In this document: one piece after another, positions 1 through 8,400 of the stretch | How positions within the stretch are numbered: position 1 is the first letter of the stretch | How the letters are laid out: each line of letters opens with the position of its first letter | Origin: Mycobacterium avium subsp. avium | Lineage (GTDB): Bacteria; Actinomycetota; Actinomycetes; Mycobacteriales; Mycobacteriaceae | NCBI RefSeq assembly: GCF_009741445.1 | Contig: NZ_CP046507.1 | Location: forward strand, 1,550,001-1,614,000 | Direction: 5' to 3' | Length of the DNA: 64,000 bases | Translations under genes and position numbers: made by a program | The notes under the pieces: model-generated | What the model was told of the DNA's origin: nothing | Database searches by the model: none | What the model saw: only the letters and a program-made list of their open reading frames with translations

Positions 1-2
1 AG

Positions 3-1001
3 GCGCTGAGCGGCGCGGGCGTCTTCGGCCTGGCCATCGCCGAGGAGTACGGCGGCTCCGGCGGCTCGCTGGACGACCTGGCGGTCTTCTACACCGAAGC
101 CGGCCGGGCGCTGTGCCCGACGACGGTGCATAACAGCGTGCAGGCGGCCCTGGCCGTCGACCGGCTCGGCTCCCGGGACGCCAAGGCCCGGTGGTTGCCG
201 CCGCTGGTGTCGGGCAGCATGCGCGCCACCACCGCGCTGTGGAGCGCCCGCGACGCCGCGCTGGTGTCCCCGGTGCTGCGCGCCGATCGGGCCGGTGCAC
301 CGGCCTCCCAGTGGCGGGTGAACGGAACCGTCGACTACGTCGCCGACGCCGACGTCGCCGACCTCGTCGTGGCATCGGCCGCCGCGGCCGGGCGGACACT
401 GGTGTTCCTGGTCGACCCGCACACCGAGGGCGTGAGCCTGGCGCCGCTGGACATGGCCGGCGGGCACCGGGCCTTCGCGGTCCGCTTCGACGACGTGGCG
501 ATCGGCGACGACGCGGTGCTCGACGCCGTGGCCGCGGGCGTCACCCCGGCCGACCTGCGCCGGCTGGCCAACACCGCGGTGGCGTTGGGTTCGCTCGACA
601 TGGTCGGCGTCGGGCAGGCCGTGCTGGACCGCACCGTCGACTACACCAAGCTGCGTCACCAATTCGGCCGGTCCATCGCCTCGTTTCAGGCCGCCCAGCA
701 CGTGGTCGCCAACATGCACATCGCGCTGACGGCGGCGCGCTTGGCCGCGCACGCGGCGGTGTTCTGGCTGGGACGCGGCCGCACCGCGAGCCGGGAGACG
801 GCCGTCGCGCGCATGCATGCGGCCACCGCCGCCCGGCTGATCACGCTCGACGCGCACCAGCTGCACGGCGGCATGGGCTATGTCACCGAGACCGACCTGC
901 ATCTGTGGAGCGAACGGGCCCGGCTCGGTTCGACGCTGGGCGGCGGCGCCGATGTCGCCGCATCGTGGCTCGAACAAACCTGGGAGGAGATCGGTGAGTG
1001 A
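3..1001 (+). CDS. Acyl-CoA dehydrogenase (5' end outside window)
   Basis: FAD-dependent enzyme that would introduce the alpha-beta double bond into an acyl-CoA. The reading frame is open from the window edge, so the N-terminus is missing; 332 residues are visible. The C-terminal helical domain is clear: KLRHQFGRSIASFQAAQH and, near the end, LHGGMGYVTETDLHLWSERA, the usual flavin-contact and C-terminal motifs. The short middle domain resembles the ChsE-type dehydrogenases of steroid side-chain degradation, several of which work as heterotetramers, so a partner subunit may lie upstream. It overlaps the next gene by 8 bp and starts a translationally coupled catabolic operon. The family is secure; the substrate is unknown. 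Confidence 0.88.
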   Translation, partial: ALSGAGVFGLAIAEEYGGSGGSLDDLAVFYTEAGRALCPTTVHNSVQAALAVDRLGSRDAKARWLPPLVSGSMRATTALWSARDAALVSPVLRADRAGAPASQWRVNGTVDYVADADVADLVVASAAAAGRTLVFLVDPHTEGVSLAPLDMAGGHRAFAVRFDDVAIGDDAVLDAVAAGVTPADLRRLANTAVALGSLDMVGVGQAVLDRTVDYTKLRHQFGRSIASFQAAQHVVANMHIALTAARLAAHAAVFWLGRGRTASRETAVARMHAATAARLITLDAHQLHGGMGYVTETDLHLWSERARLGSTLGGGADVAASWLEQTWEEIGE

Positions 1002-1494
1002 GGACAGCTTGGTCGACGCCGAGTCGGCGGCGCGGGTGGGTACGGTCGCCGCGTCGGCGACCGGCGAAGTGAACCAACGGGATTGGCAGCGCTGGGCCGC
1101 GGCGGTCGGCGACCACAACCCGTTGTATTTCGACCCGGATTACGCGCGCGCCAACGGCTTTCGCGACATCATCTGCCCGCCGTTGTTTTTGCAATACGCG
1201 ATCCTCGGCGTCTCGCGGCTGGACTCGCTGCGCCCCGACGGATCCTCCGGCGCGGTCTCGGGCAGCCTCGCGTTTCCGCGCGCACCCAAGCGGATGGCCG
1301 GCGGGGAAAGCTTCACTTTCCACCTGCCCGCCTATCACCGCGACCGGGTCGACATGGTCCGCACCATCGCCTCGATCGTCGAAAAGCAGGGCCGCTCCGG
1401 CAGATTCGTGCTCGTCACGTGGCACACGGTGTACCGCAACCAGCACGACGAGCTGCTGGCCGAGGCGTCGACGTCGATGATCGCCCGACCCTAG
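994..1494 (+). CDS. MaoC-like hot-dog hydratase, N-terminal (FAS1-type) half
   Basis: A 166-residue hot-dog protein. The GTG start overlaps the end of the dehydrogenase gene; an ATG further upstream would run deep into that gene and was not used. The motif AVGDHNPLYFDPDYARANGF matches the hydratase 2 signature, except that the usual catalytic His (NPxH) is Tyr. Known heteromeric hydratases such as ChsH1-ChsH2 combine one hot-dog subunit lacking the His with one carrying it. The next gene carries HRIHYD, so the two probably form a heteromeric enoyl-CoA hydratase, with this subunit the non-catalytic one. That pairing is inference from motifs and adjacency. Confidence 0.82.
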   Translation: MSEDSLVDAESAARVGTVAASATGEVNQRDWQRWAAAVGDHNPLYFDPDYARANGFRDIICPPLFLQYAILGVSRLDSLRPDGSSGAVSGSLAFPRAPKRMAGGESFTFHLPAYHRDRVDMVRTIASIVEKQGRSGRFVLVTWHTVYRNQHDELLAEASTSMIARP

Positions 1495-1520
1495 CAAGAG
1501 CCGACCGAGAAAAGGCCGCC

Positions 1521-1958
1521 ATGACCGAGCTGTTCTACGACGACGTCAGCGTGGGCGATCACATCCCCACCTTGACCGTCACCGTCGACGAAACCCAGAT
1601 GTTCTTCTTCAGCGCCGCCACTTACAACGGTCACCGCATCCACTACGACAAAGAGTGGGCCCGCGCCGAGGGATACGACGATGTGCTGGTGCACGGCCCG
1701 CTTCAGGCGGCGCTGCTGGCCCGCGCGCTGGGGGACTGGATCGGCGGACGCGGACGACTGGTGTCGTTCTCGGTGCAGAACCGGGCGGTCGCCTATCCGG
1801 GCGAACCGCTCAGTTTCGGCGGCCGGGTCACCGGCAAGCGGCTGGACGAAAGCGGCTCCGGCCTGGTCGATTTGGACATCGCCGGCCGGCGCGACGACAC
1901 CGTGCTGATGCCCGGCGCGGCCACCGTGCAGCTGCCGCGGCGGGAAGCCCGGTCGTGA
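1521..1958 (+). CDS. MaoC-like enoyl-CoA hydratase subunit
   Basis: A 145-residue single hot-dog domain. TYNGHRIHYDKEWARAEGY carries the Asp/His pair expected of R-specific hydratases, and VHGPLQAALLA the usual helix. The ATG at 1521 follows a purine-rich stretch (gagaaaagg) 26 bp after the preceding stop. It would hydrate the double bond made by the acyl-CoA dehydrogenase, probably with the His-less hot-dog protein just upstream. Its last codons overlap the GTG start of the thiolase-like gene by 4 bp, so translation is coupled. Family confident; substrate unknown. Confidence 0.85.
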   Translation: MTELFYDDVSVGDHIPTLTVTVDETQMFFFSAATYNGHRIHYDKEWARAEGYDDVLVHGPLQAALLARALGDWIGGRGRLVSFSVQNRAVAYPGEPLSFGGRVTGKRLDESGSGLVDLDIAGRRDDTVLMPGAATVQLPRREARS

Positions 1959-3157
1959 CCGGGCTGCGCGGCGAAGCGGCGATCGTCGGCATCGCGGAGC
2001 TGCCGGCCGAGCGACGGCCGACCGGTCCGCCGCGGTTCACCCTCGACCAGTACGCGTTGCTGGCAAAGCTGGTGATCGAGGACGCCGGCGTCGACCCCGG
2101 CCGGGTCAACGGGCTGCTGACCCACGGCGTCGCCGAGTCGGCCATGTTCGCACCGGCCACCCTGTGCGAATACCTGGGCCTGGCATGCGATTTCGGTGAG
2201 CGCGTCGATCTGGGCGGGGCCAGCTCCGCGGGCATGGTGTGGCGGGCCGCGGCTGCCGTCGAACTCGGCATCTGCGAGGCGGCGCTGGCCGTGGTCCCCG
2301 GGTCCGCATCGGTGCCGCACTCCGCGCGCCGACCCCCGCCCGAACCCAATTGGTATGGGGCGTCATCCAACAACTACGGCTCGCCGCAGGCCGAATTCGA
2401 GATCCCGTACGGCAACGTCGGCCAGAACGCGCCCTACGCGCAGATCGCCCAGCGGTACGCCGCGGAATTCGGCTACGACCCCGCCGCGCTCGCCAAGATC
2501 GCTGTCGACCAGCGCACCAACGCGTGTGCCCATCCCGGCGCCGTCTTCTTCGGCACCCCGATCACGGCGGCCGACGTGCTGGACAGCCCGATGATCGCCG
2601 ACCCCATCCACATGCTGGAGACGGTGATGCGCGTGCACGGGGGAGCCGCGGTGTTGATCGCCAACGCCGACCTCGCCCGCCGCGGCCGTCACCGCCCGGT
2701 GTGGATCAAGGGCTTCGGCGAACACATCGCCTTCAAGACACCGACGTACGCCGAGGACCTGCTGTCCACCCCGATCGCGCGCGCCGCCGAACGGGCCTTC
2801 GCGATGGCCGGGCTGGACCGGCCGGATGTGGACGTCGCCTCCATCTACGACTGCTACACGATCACGGTGCTGATGAGCCTGGAAGACGCCGGATTCTGTG
2901 CGAAAGGCCAAGGCATGCAATGGATCGGCGGACACGACCTGACCCATCGGGGCGACTTCCCGCTGAACACCGCCGGCGGCCAACTGTCCTTCGGCCAGGC
3001 CGGCATGGCCGGTGGCATGCACCATGTGGTCGACGGCGCCCGCCAGATCATGGGCCGGGCCGGCGACGCCCAGGTGCCCGGCTGCCACACCGCCTTCGTG
3101 ACCGGCAACGGCGGCATCATGAGCGAGCAGGTCGCCCTGCTGCTGCAGGGGGAGTAG
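1955..3157 (+). CDS. Thiolase-fold lipid-transfer protein (Ltp2-like aldolase)
   Basis: A 400-residue thiolase-fold protein of the SCP-x/Ltp type. At the usual nucleophile site the sequence is DLGGASSAGMVWRA, with no Cys, so ordinary thiolysis is unlikely. The C-terminal half has SIYDCYTITVLMSLEDAGF, with Tyr residues in the area where Ltp2-type retro-aldolases act, and ends in FVTGNGGIMSEQ. Ltp2 enzymes cleave a beta-hydroxyacyl-CoA by retro-aldol reaction and need a DUF35 partner, which is the next gene. I infer it cuts the hydrated product of the MaoC pair. The GTG start overlaps the MaoC stop. Confidence 0.82.
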   Translation: MTGLRGEAAIVGIAELPAERRPTGPPRFTLDQYALLAKLVIEDAGVDPGRVNGLLTHGVAESAMFAPATLCEYLGLACDFGERVDLGGASSAGMVWRAAAAVELGICEAALAVVPGSASVPHSARRPPPEPNWYGASSNNYGSPQAEFEIPYGNVGQNAPYAQIAQRYAAEFGYDPAALAKIAVDQRTNACAHPGAVFFGTPITAADVLDSPMIADPIHMLETVMRVHGGAAVLIANADLARRGRHRPVWIKGFGEHIAFKTPTYAEDLLSTPIARAAERAFAMAGLDRPDVDVASIYDCYTITVLMSLEDAGFCAKGQGMQWIGGHDLTHRGDFPLNTAGGQLSFGQAGMAGGMHHVVDGARQIMGRAGDAQVPGCHTAFVTGNGGIMSEQVALLLQGE

Positions 3158-3159
3158 CG

Positions 3160-3561
3160 ATGACACCGCGCCCGATTCCCGAGCCCACCCCCGTCTCGCG
3201 GCCGTTCTGGGACGGCCTGGCGCAGCATCGGATCCTGGTGCAGTACTCGCCGTCGCTGCGGCGCTACGTGTTCTATCCGCGCACCCTGTCACCGGGAACG
3301 CTGGCCGACGACCTGGAATGGCGGGAAATCGACGGCGCCGCAACGCTGTACACGTTCACCGTCGCACGCCGGCCCACCGGCCCGCCGTGGGCCGACGCGG
3401 TGCCGCAGCTGCCCGCGGTGGTGCACTGGGATGCCGGGCCGAAGTTCAGCACCGAGCTGGTCGACGTCGACCCCGGCGACATCAGGATCGGGATGCGGGT
3501 CAGCCCGGTGTTCTACGATCTGCAGGACGGGATCACGCTGTTGAAGTACCGGCCCGCATGA
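3160..3561 (+). CDS. DUF35 OB-fold protein, partner of the Ltp2-like aldolase
   Basis: A 133-residue protein starting 2 bp after the aldolase stop. The N-terminal part (RPFWDGLAQHRILVQYSPSL) and the C-terminal barrel (FTVARRPTGPPWADAVPQLP) match the DUF35/ChsH2 C-terminal layout. In the family the N-terminal rubredoxin-like ribbon carries four Cys (QCxxCG...CxxC); here those places read VQYSPSLRRYVFYPRTLS and the protein has no Cys at all, so no zinc can bind there. The OB fold, which contacts the aldolase, looks complete. The role is inferred from position next to the Ltp2-like gene. Family assignment is moderately strong. Confidence 0.75.
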   Translation: MTPRPIPEPTPVSRPFWDGLAQHRILVQYSPSLRRYVFYPRTLSPGTLADDLEWREIDGAATLYTFTVARRPTGPPWADAVPQLPAVVHWDAGPKFSTELVDVDPGDIRIGMRVSPVFYDLQDGITLLKYRPA

Positions 3562-3731
3562 GCGCGACGATGCGGTCGGAGGTGCACATGGACGACCCGC
3601 TGGACGGCATGGTGCGGGCCATGCCGGAGCAGCTGAACGCCGGATTCCTGCGCGTCCGCATCTACTGCCCGCGCGGCGCCCCGGCCGGCGACGGGTTGTT
3701 GCATCCGGCGCACGGAGAGGCCCCGGCATGA
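3558..3731 (+). CDS. Small conserved-looking ORF coupled to its neighbours
   Basis: A 57-residue ORF with ATG overlapping the DUF35 stop (ATGA) and its own stop overlapping the ATG of the next gene (ATGA). No family was recognised. It begins MSATMRSEVHMDDPLDGMVR and has a single Cys in RIYCPRGAP. The double 4-bp overlap is the arrangement expected of a translated gene in a coupled operon, and without it the DUF35 and monooxygenase genes would sit 166 bp apart, unlike the rest of this tight operon. No membrane segment or known motif is visible. Confidence 0.5.
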   Translation: MSATMRSEVHMDDPLDGMVRAMPEQLNAGFLRVRIYCPRGAPAGDGLLHPAHGEAPA

Positions 3732-5323
3732 CCGACGTCAGCGATGTCCTCGTCATCGGCGCCGGATTCGGCGGGCTCTACGCCGTGCACCGTGCCGCCT
3801 CATCCGGCCTGTCGGTGACCGCGCTCGAGGCGGCCCCGGACGTCGGCGGCACCTGGTACTGGAACCGCTACCCGGGTGCGCGTTGCGACGTCGAAAGTGT
3901 GGACTACTCCTATTCTTTCGACGAAGAGCTGCAGCGCAGCTGGCAGTGGACCGAACGCTTCGCCGCACAGCCGGAGATCCTCGCCTATCTGCGGCACGTC
4001 GCCGACCGCTTCGACCTGCGCCGCCACTATCGCTTCGGTGCGGACGTCGTCGACGCCGCGTTCGAACACGGCCGCTGGCGCGTCGGCACCAGCAACGGGC
4101 AGACCTTTGCCGCACGGTTCCTGATCTGCGCCACCGGCTGCCTGTCGGCGGTCAACCGGCCCGATATCCCTGGGGCGCAGGACTTCTCGGGCGAGGTGTA
4201 CTTCACCGCCGCCTGGCCGCGCGAGGATCCCGACCTGCGCGGCAAGCGGGTCGGCCTGATCGGCACCGGATCGTCGGGAATCCAGGCGACCCCCATCATC
4301 GCCGCGCAAGCCGAAAGCCTGGTCGTCTTTCAGCGATCCGCGAACTACACCATTCCCATGCCCAACCGGCCGTTTTCGGCCGAGGAACAGCAACGGATTC
4401 AAGAGCAGTATCCCGAGCGCCGCCGCCGCTCCGCCTACGCAACGTCGGGCACCCCGCACGGCACGTACCACAAGAACGCCGTCGACACCGACCCGGCCGA
4501 ACGGGCCGAAGCGCTGTGGAAGCGGTGGCGCGAGGGTGGCGTGCTGTTCGCGAAGACGTTCCCCGACCAAACCAGCGATCCGGCCGCCAACGACATCGCC
4601 AGGACGTTCGCTGAGGAGCGGATCCGGGAAATCGTCACCGATCCCGACGTCGCGGCGGACCTCATTCCAGTGGATCACCCGATCGGCACCAAACGGATCT
4701 GCACCGACGACGGCTACTACGCCACCTTCAACCGCGACAATGTGCGGCTGGTGAACCTGCGCCGCGAGCCCATCGAAGCAATCACCGCAGACGGAATACG
4801 AACCAGCACAACGACATATCCCTGCGATGTGCTGATCTTCGCGACCGGCTTCGACGCGCTGACCGGAGCGTTGACCCGCATCAACCCCACGGGGCCCCGC
4901 GGCGACCGACTGCGCGACATCTGGGCCGACGGGCCACTGACCTTTCTCGGCATGATGGTGCCTGGCCTGCCGAACCTGTTCAGCATCAGCGGGCCCGGCA
5001 GCCCCTCGGTGCTGGCCAACATGGTGCTGCATGCCGAAGTCCAAGTCGACTGGGTCATCGATTTGCTGTGTGCGGCGCGCCGACTGGGGGTGACCGAGGT
5101 CGAGCCGCGGCGGGACGCGGCCGTGGCGTGGACCCGGCACGTGGCCGAGGTGGCCGAGCGGACGCTGTTCCCCAAGGCGGCCTCGTCGTGGTACCTGGGC
5201 GCCAACATCGAAGGCAAGAAACGAGTGTTCATGCCCTACATCGGAGGGTTCGGCACGTATCGGCGGCACTGCGAGCAGGTGGCCGACCGCGGCTATGCCG
5301 GGCTGGTGCTGACGACACGATGA
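3728..5323 (+). CDS. FAD/NADPH Baeyer-Villiger-type monooxygenase
   Basis: A 531-residue class B flavoprotein monooxygenase. FAD-binding GAGFGGLYAVHRAA is at residues 10-24, the NADPH site GTGSSGIQATPIIAA near 180, and the late FATGFD motif near 375. The layout and length fit cyclohexanone and steroid monooxygenases, which insert an oxygen next to a ketone to give an ester or lactone. The family fingerprint FxGxxxHxxxWP reads FSGEVYFTAAWP, so the conserved His is Phe. The 4-bp overlaps on both sides place it firmly in the operon, suggesting that the substrate is a ring ketone or is converted to one. Whether it still does Baeyer-Villiger chemistry is open. Confidence 0.85.
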   Translation: MTDVSDVLVIGAGFGGLYAVHRAASSGLSVTALEAAPDVGGTWYWNRYPGARCDVESVDYSYSFDEELQRSWQWTERFAAQPEILAYLRHVADRFDLRRHYRFGADVVDAAFEHGRWRVGTSNGQTFAARFLICATGCLSAVNRPDIPGAQDFSGEVYFTAAWPREDPDLRGKRVGLIGTGSSGIQATPIIAAQAESLVVFQRSANYTIPMPNRPFSAEEQQRIQEQYPERRRRSAYATSGTPHGTYHKNAVDTDPAERAEALWKRWREGGVLFAKTFPDQTSDPAANDIARTFAEERIREIVTDPDVAADLIPVDHPIGTKRICTDDGYYATFNRDNVRLVNLRREPIEAITADGIRTSTTTYPCDVLIFATGFDALTGALTRINPTGPRGDRLRDIWADGPLTFLGMMVPGLPNLFSISGPGSPSVLANMVLHAEVQVDWVIDLLCAARRLGVTEVEPRRDAAVAWTRHVAEVAERTLFPKAASSWYLGANIEGKKRVFMPYIGGFGTYRRHCEQVADRGYAGLVLTTR

Positions 5324-6939
5324 TTGAGACGGTCCAGCAGCTGTTGCGGCAGCGCCGACACGACGACACCCCGGCGGTCGCATACGGAGACAAGACCTGG
5401 ACGTGGCGCGAGCACCTGGCCGAGGCCGAGGCCGAGGCGTCGGCGCTGATCGCCCGCGCCGACCCCGCCCGCCCGCTGCATGTCGGTGCGGCGCTGGGCA
5501 ATTCACCGGCGATGCTGCGCGCCATGGCCGCCGCGGGGCTCGGCGGTTACGTCCTGTGCGGGCTGAACACCACCCGCCGGGGATCAGCGCTGCTCTCCGA
5601 CATCCACCGCTCCGACTGCCAGATCCTCCTTGTCGACGACGAGCACCTGCCGTTGCTGGACGGGTTGGACTTCAACGGAATTCAGGTTCTCGAGGTCGGG
5701 TCGCCGGCCTATGCCGATGCGGTCGCCGCGGCGCCGCCGCTGATTCCGCACCGCGAGGTGACGGCGGCCGACCCGTTCATGATGATCTTCACCTCCGGCA
5801 CCAGCGGCAATCCCAAGGCGGTGCGGTTCGCGCATGGGATGGCGATCATGTGCGGCGCCAGCCTCATCTTTCAATACGACGTCACCGCGGACGACGTCTG
5901 CTATCTGGCGATGCCGCTGTTTCATTCCAACGGCGTCGCCGCCGGGTGGGCCGTCGCGGTCGGCAGCGGCGCGTTGATGGTTCCCGCCAAGTTCTCGCCG
6001 TCGCGGTTCCTCGACGACGTGCGCCGCTACCGGGTGACCTATCTGAACTATGTCGGCAAGCCGCTGGCGCTGATCCTGTCCACTCCCGAGCGACCCGACG
6101 ACGCCGACAACACGCTGCGGGTGGCCTTCGGCAACGAGGCGACCGATCGCGACATCGCTGAATTCGCACGGCGTTTCGGATGCCGGGTGGTGGACAGCTT
6201 CGGCTCCAGCGAGTTCGCGGTGATCGTGGTGCGCGAAGACGGCACCCCGCCCGGCTCCATCGGCAGGCCGTATCCCGGGGTCAGCATCTACAACCCGACC
6301 ACCCTGAAGGAATGCGCCGTCGCGCAGTTCGATGAGCACGGCGCGCTGACCAACTTCGAGGAGGCGGTCGGCGAGCTGGTCAACACCCAGGGCGCCGGCC
6401 CGTTCGTCGGCTACTACAACGATCCGGAGGCGACGGCCGAGCGGATGCGGCACGGCATGTACTGGTCGGGCGATCTGGCCTACCGCGACGCCGACGGGTG
6501 GATCTATCTGGCCGGCCGGACCGCGGATTGGATGCGGGTGGACGGGGAGAACCTGGCGGCCGCGCCGATCGAACGGATCCTGGCGCGGTTGCCCGACATC
6601 AGCCAGGTCGCCGTCTACGCGGTCCCCGACGAGCGGGTCGGTGACCAGGTGATGGCCGCGCTGGTGCTGCGCGCCGGGGCGCAGCTGAGCCCGGAAGAAT
6701 TCGGGCGATTCCTTGCGTCGCAGCCCGACTTGTCACCCAAGGCGTGGCCGCGCTACGTGCGCATCAACGACCGGCTGCCCACCACCGCCACCAACAAGAT
6801 CCTCAAGCGGGCACTGATCTCCGCGGGCGTCACCGCGCACGACGGCGTGTTGTGGTCGCGTGCGCCGCGGGGCACCCGGTACGCCGTGGCGGGTGAAAAT
6901 GCCGACGGCCCTGCAGCTTCCGTGATCGCCCGGCAGTGA
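5320..6939 (+). CDS. Acyl-CoA/AMP ligase, FadD17-like
   Basis: A 539-residue adenylate-forming enzyme that would activate a carboxylic acid as its CoA ester. The P-loop MIFTSGTSGNPKAV is near residue 155, the ATP-site YWSGDLAYRD near 382, the hinge DWMRVDGENL near 405 and the catalytic-Lys region TATNKILKRAL near 490. The MPLFHSNGVAAGWAVA and LNYVGKPLALIL stretches resemble M. tuberculosis FadD17. The ATG overlaps the monooxygenase stop by 4 bp; the longer upstream frame lies inside that gene and was rejected. It ends 2 bp from the convergent 13E12 gene and is the last gene of the operon. Confidence 0.86.
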   Translation: MIETVQQLLRQRRHDDTPAVAYGDKTWTWREHLAEAEAEASALIARADPARPLHVGAALGNSPAMLRAMAAAGLGGYVLCGLNTTRRGSALLSDIHRSDCQILLVDDEHLPLLDGLDFNGIQVLEVGSPAYADAVAAAPPLIPHREVTAADPFMMIFTSGTSGNPKAVRFAHGMAIMCGASLIFQYDVTADDVCYLAMPLFHSNGVAAGWAVAVGSGALMVPAKFSPSRFLDDVRRYRVTYLNYVGKPLALILSTPERPDDADNTLRVAFGNEATDRDIAEFARRFGCRVVDSFGSSEFAVIVVREDGTPPGSIGRPYPGVSIYNPTTLKECAVAQFDEHGALTNFEEAVGELVNTQGAGPFVGYYNDPEATAERMRHGMYWSGDLAYRDADGWIYLAGRTADWMRVDGENLAAAPIERILARLPDISQVAVYAVPDERVGDQVMAALVLRAGAQLSPEEFGRFLASQPDLSPKAWPRYVRINDRLPTTATNKILKRALISAGVTAHDGVLWSRAPRGTRYAVAGENADGPAASVIARQ

Positions 6940-6941
6940 CG

Positions 6942-8325
6942 CTACGCTGCCGCGTCGTCATCGCCGTCGCTGTCCTCGTCTTCGTCCTCGTTCTCCCCGC
7001 GTAGGAGTTTTTCGGGGTGGTGGAAGGTGTTGGTGCGGGGTTGGTTTCGGTCTAGGTGGGGTGGTGGGATCCATTGGGTTTCGCCGCGTGTGTTTTTGTG
7101 GGTGGTCCAGGCGCCGGGTTGCAGGAGGCGGTGGTGGGGTCCGCAGGCGAAGGTCAGGTCGTTGATGTTGGTGGTGTGGCAGGTGGCGTAGTCGGTGCAG
7201 TGGTGCACTTCGCTGTAGTAGCCGGGGACGGTGCAGCCGCGGTCTTTGGCGTATAACACGATGCGCTGTGCGGGGGAGGCCAGGCGTTTGGTGTGATACA
7301 GGGCCAGGGCTTTGCCGTGGTCGAAGATCGCGAGGTAGTGGTGGGCATGCCGGGATAGCCGGATCACATCGGACATGGGCAGCAGGGTGCCCCCCGCCGG
7401 TGAGGCCCCGCCCGGCGGCGGTTTCGAGGTCGGCCAGGGTGGTGGTGACGATGATGGAGGCCGGGAGCCCGTTGTGTTGGCCGAGGTTTCCTGAGGCCAG
7501 CAGGGCGCGCAGGCCGGCCAGCAGCCCATCGTGGTTGCGCTGGGCCGCCGAGCGGGCATCACCGTCGATGGCGTCTTGACTCGGAGTGCCCTCCACGCAC
7601 GGGTTTTCGTCGAGGGGGTTGCACATGCCGGGGGCGGCGAGTTTGGCCAGCACGGCTTCGAGGGTGGCACGTAGTTCGGGGGTCAGTAGTCCGCGGAGTT
7701 CGGACATGCCGTCGGCGTGTTGGTTGTCCAGGGTGAGGCTGCGGCGGCGGGCGCGGTCTTCGTCGCGGTAGAGGCCGTCGGGGTTGAGGCAATCGGCCAG
7801 CGTGCCGGCCAACGCGGCGAGGTGTTCGGGCCGATACCGGGTGCCCTGGTTGGCGAGGTCAGCTTCGGCGCGCTCCCGGGTTGCCTGGTCGATCCAACCG
7901 GGCAACTGGTGGCAGAACTTACGGATCACCGCCACTTGCTCGAGACCCAACAACCCCTCCCGTTGCCGCGCGGCGGTGGCGGCCAGCACCGGAGGCAACG
8001 GCTCGCCGGTCAGCCCGACGCGGGGGCCCAGATCAGCGGCGGTGTGCACCCGCCGGGCGGCCTCGGCGCGGCTGATCAGCGTCGCCTCGGCGATCGCATG
8101 CGAAAGCCGGCCACCCAACTCCGCCGGGCTGGCTTGCCGGGCAACGTGATTGATCAGCGGATGCTCGGGGACCGGCAGGCGCCGGCGCACCATCTCGCAG
8201 CGCTGTAACAACGATAGACACTCGCGGGTCGTCAATGCGTCAAAACTCAACTCGCCCAGGCGGTCGAGCGCAGCATCCAGCGCATCGAAGACCTTGACGA
8301 TCTCTTCACGACTGCTGCAGCCCAT
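6942..8325 (-). pseudogene. 13E12-repeat family HNH endonuclease, frameshifted
   Basis: Member of the mycobacterial 13E12 repeat family. The N-terminal DUF222 part starts with [19 protein letters not shown] at 8325 and reads to about residue 312 (GLTGGG). The HNH part ([51 protein letters not shown]) is complete but in another frame. The frames meet at six C at 7390-7395 (G6 on the coding strand); five would restore one continuous protein of about 460 residues. This is either a real inactivating slip or a homopolymer assembly error. The HNH half is CA-rich on the coding strand, unlike its neighbours. Confidence 0.85.
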
Positions 8326-8400
8326 GCCTCGAAGTGTATGAAGGGGCACCGACAAGAATCGCCGCCATGTGACCACAGAAACCCAAGTGACACAAGGGAT

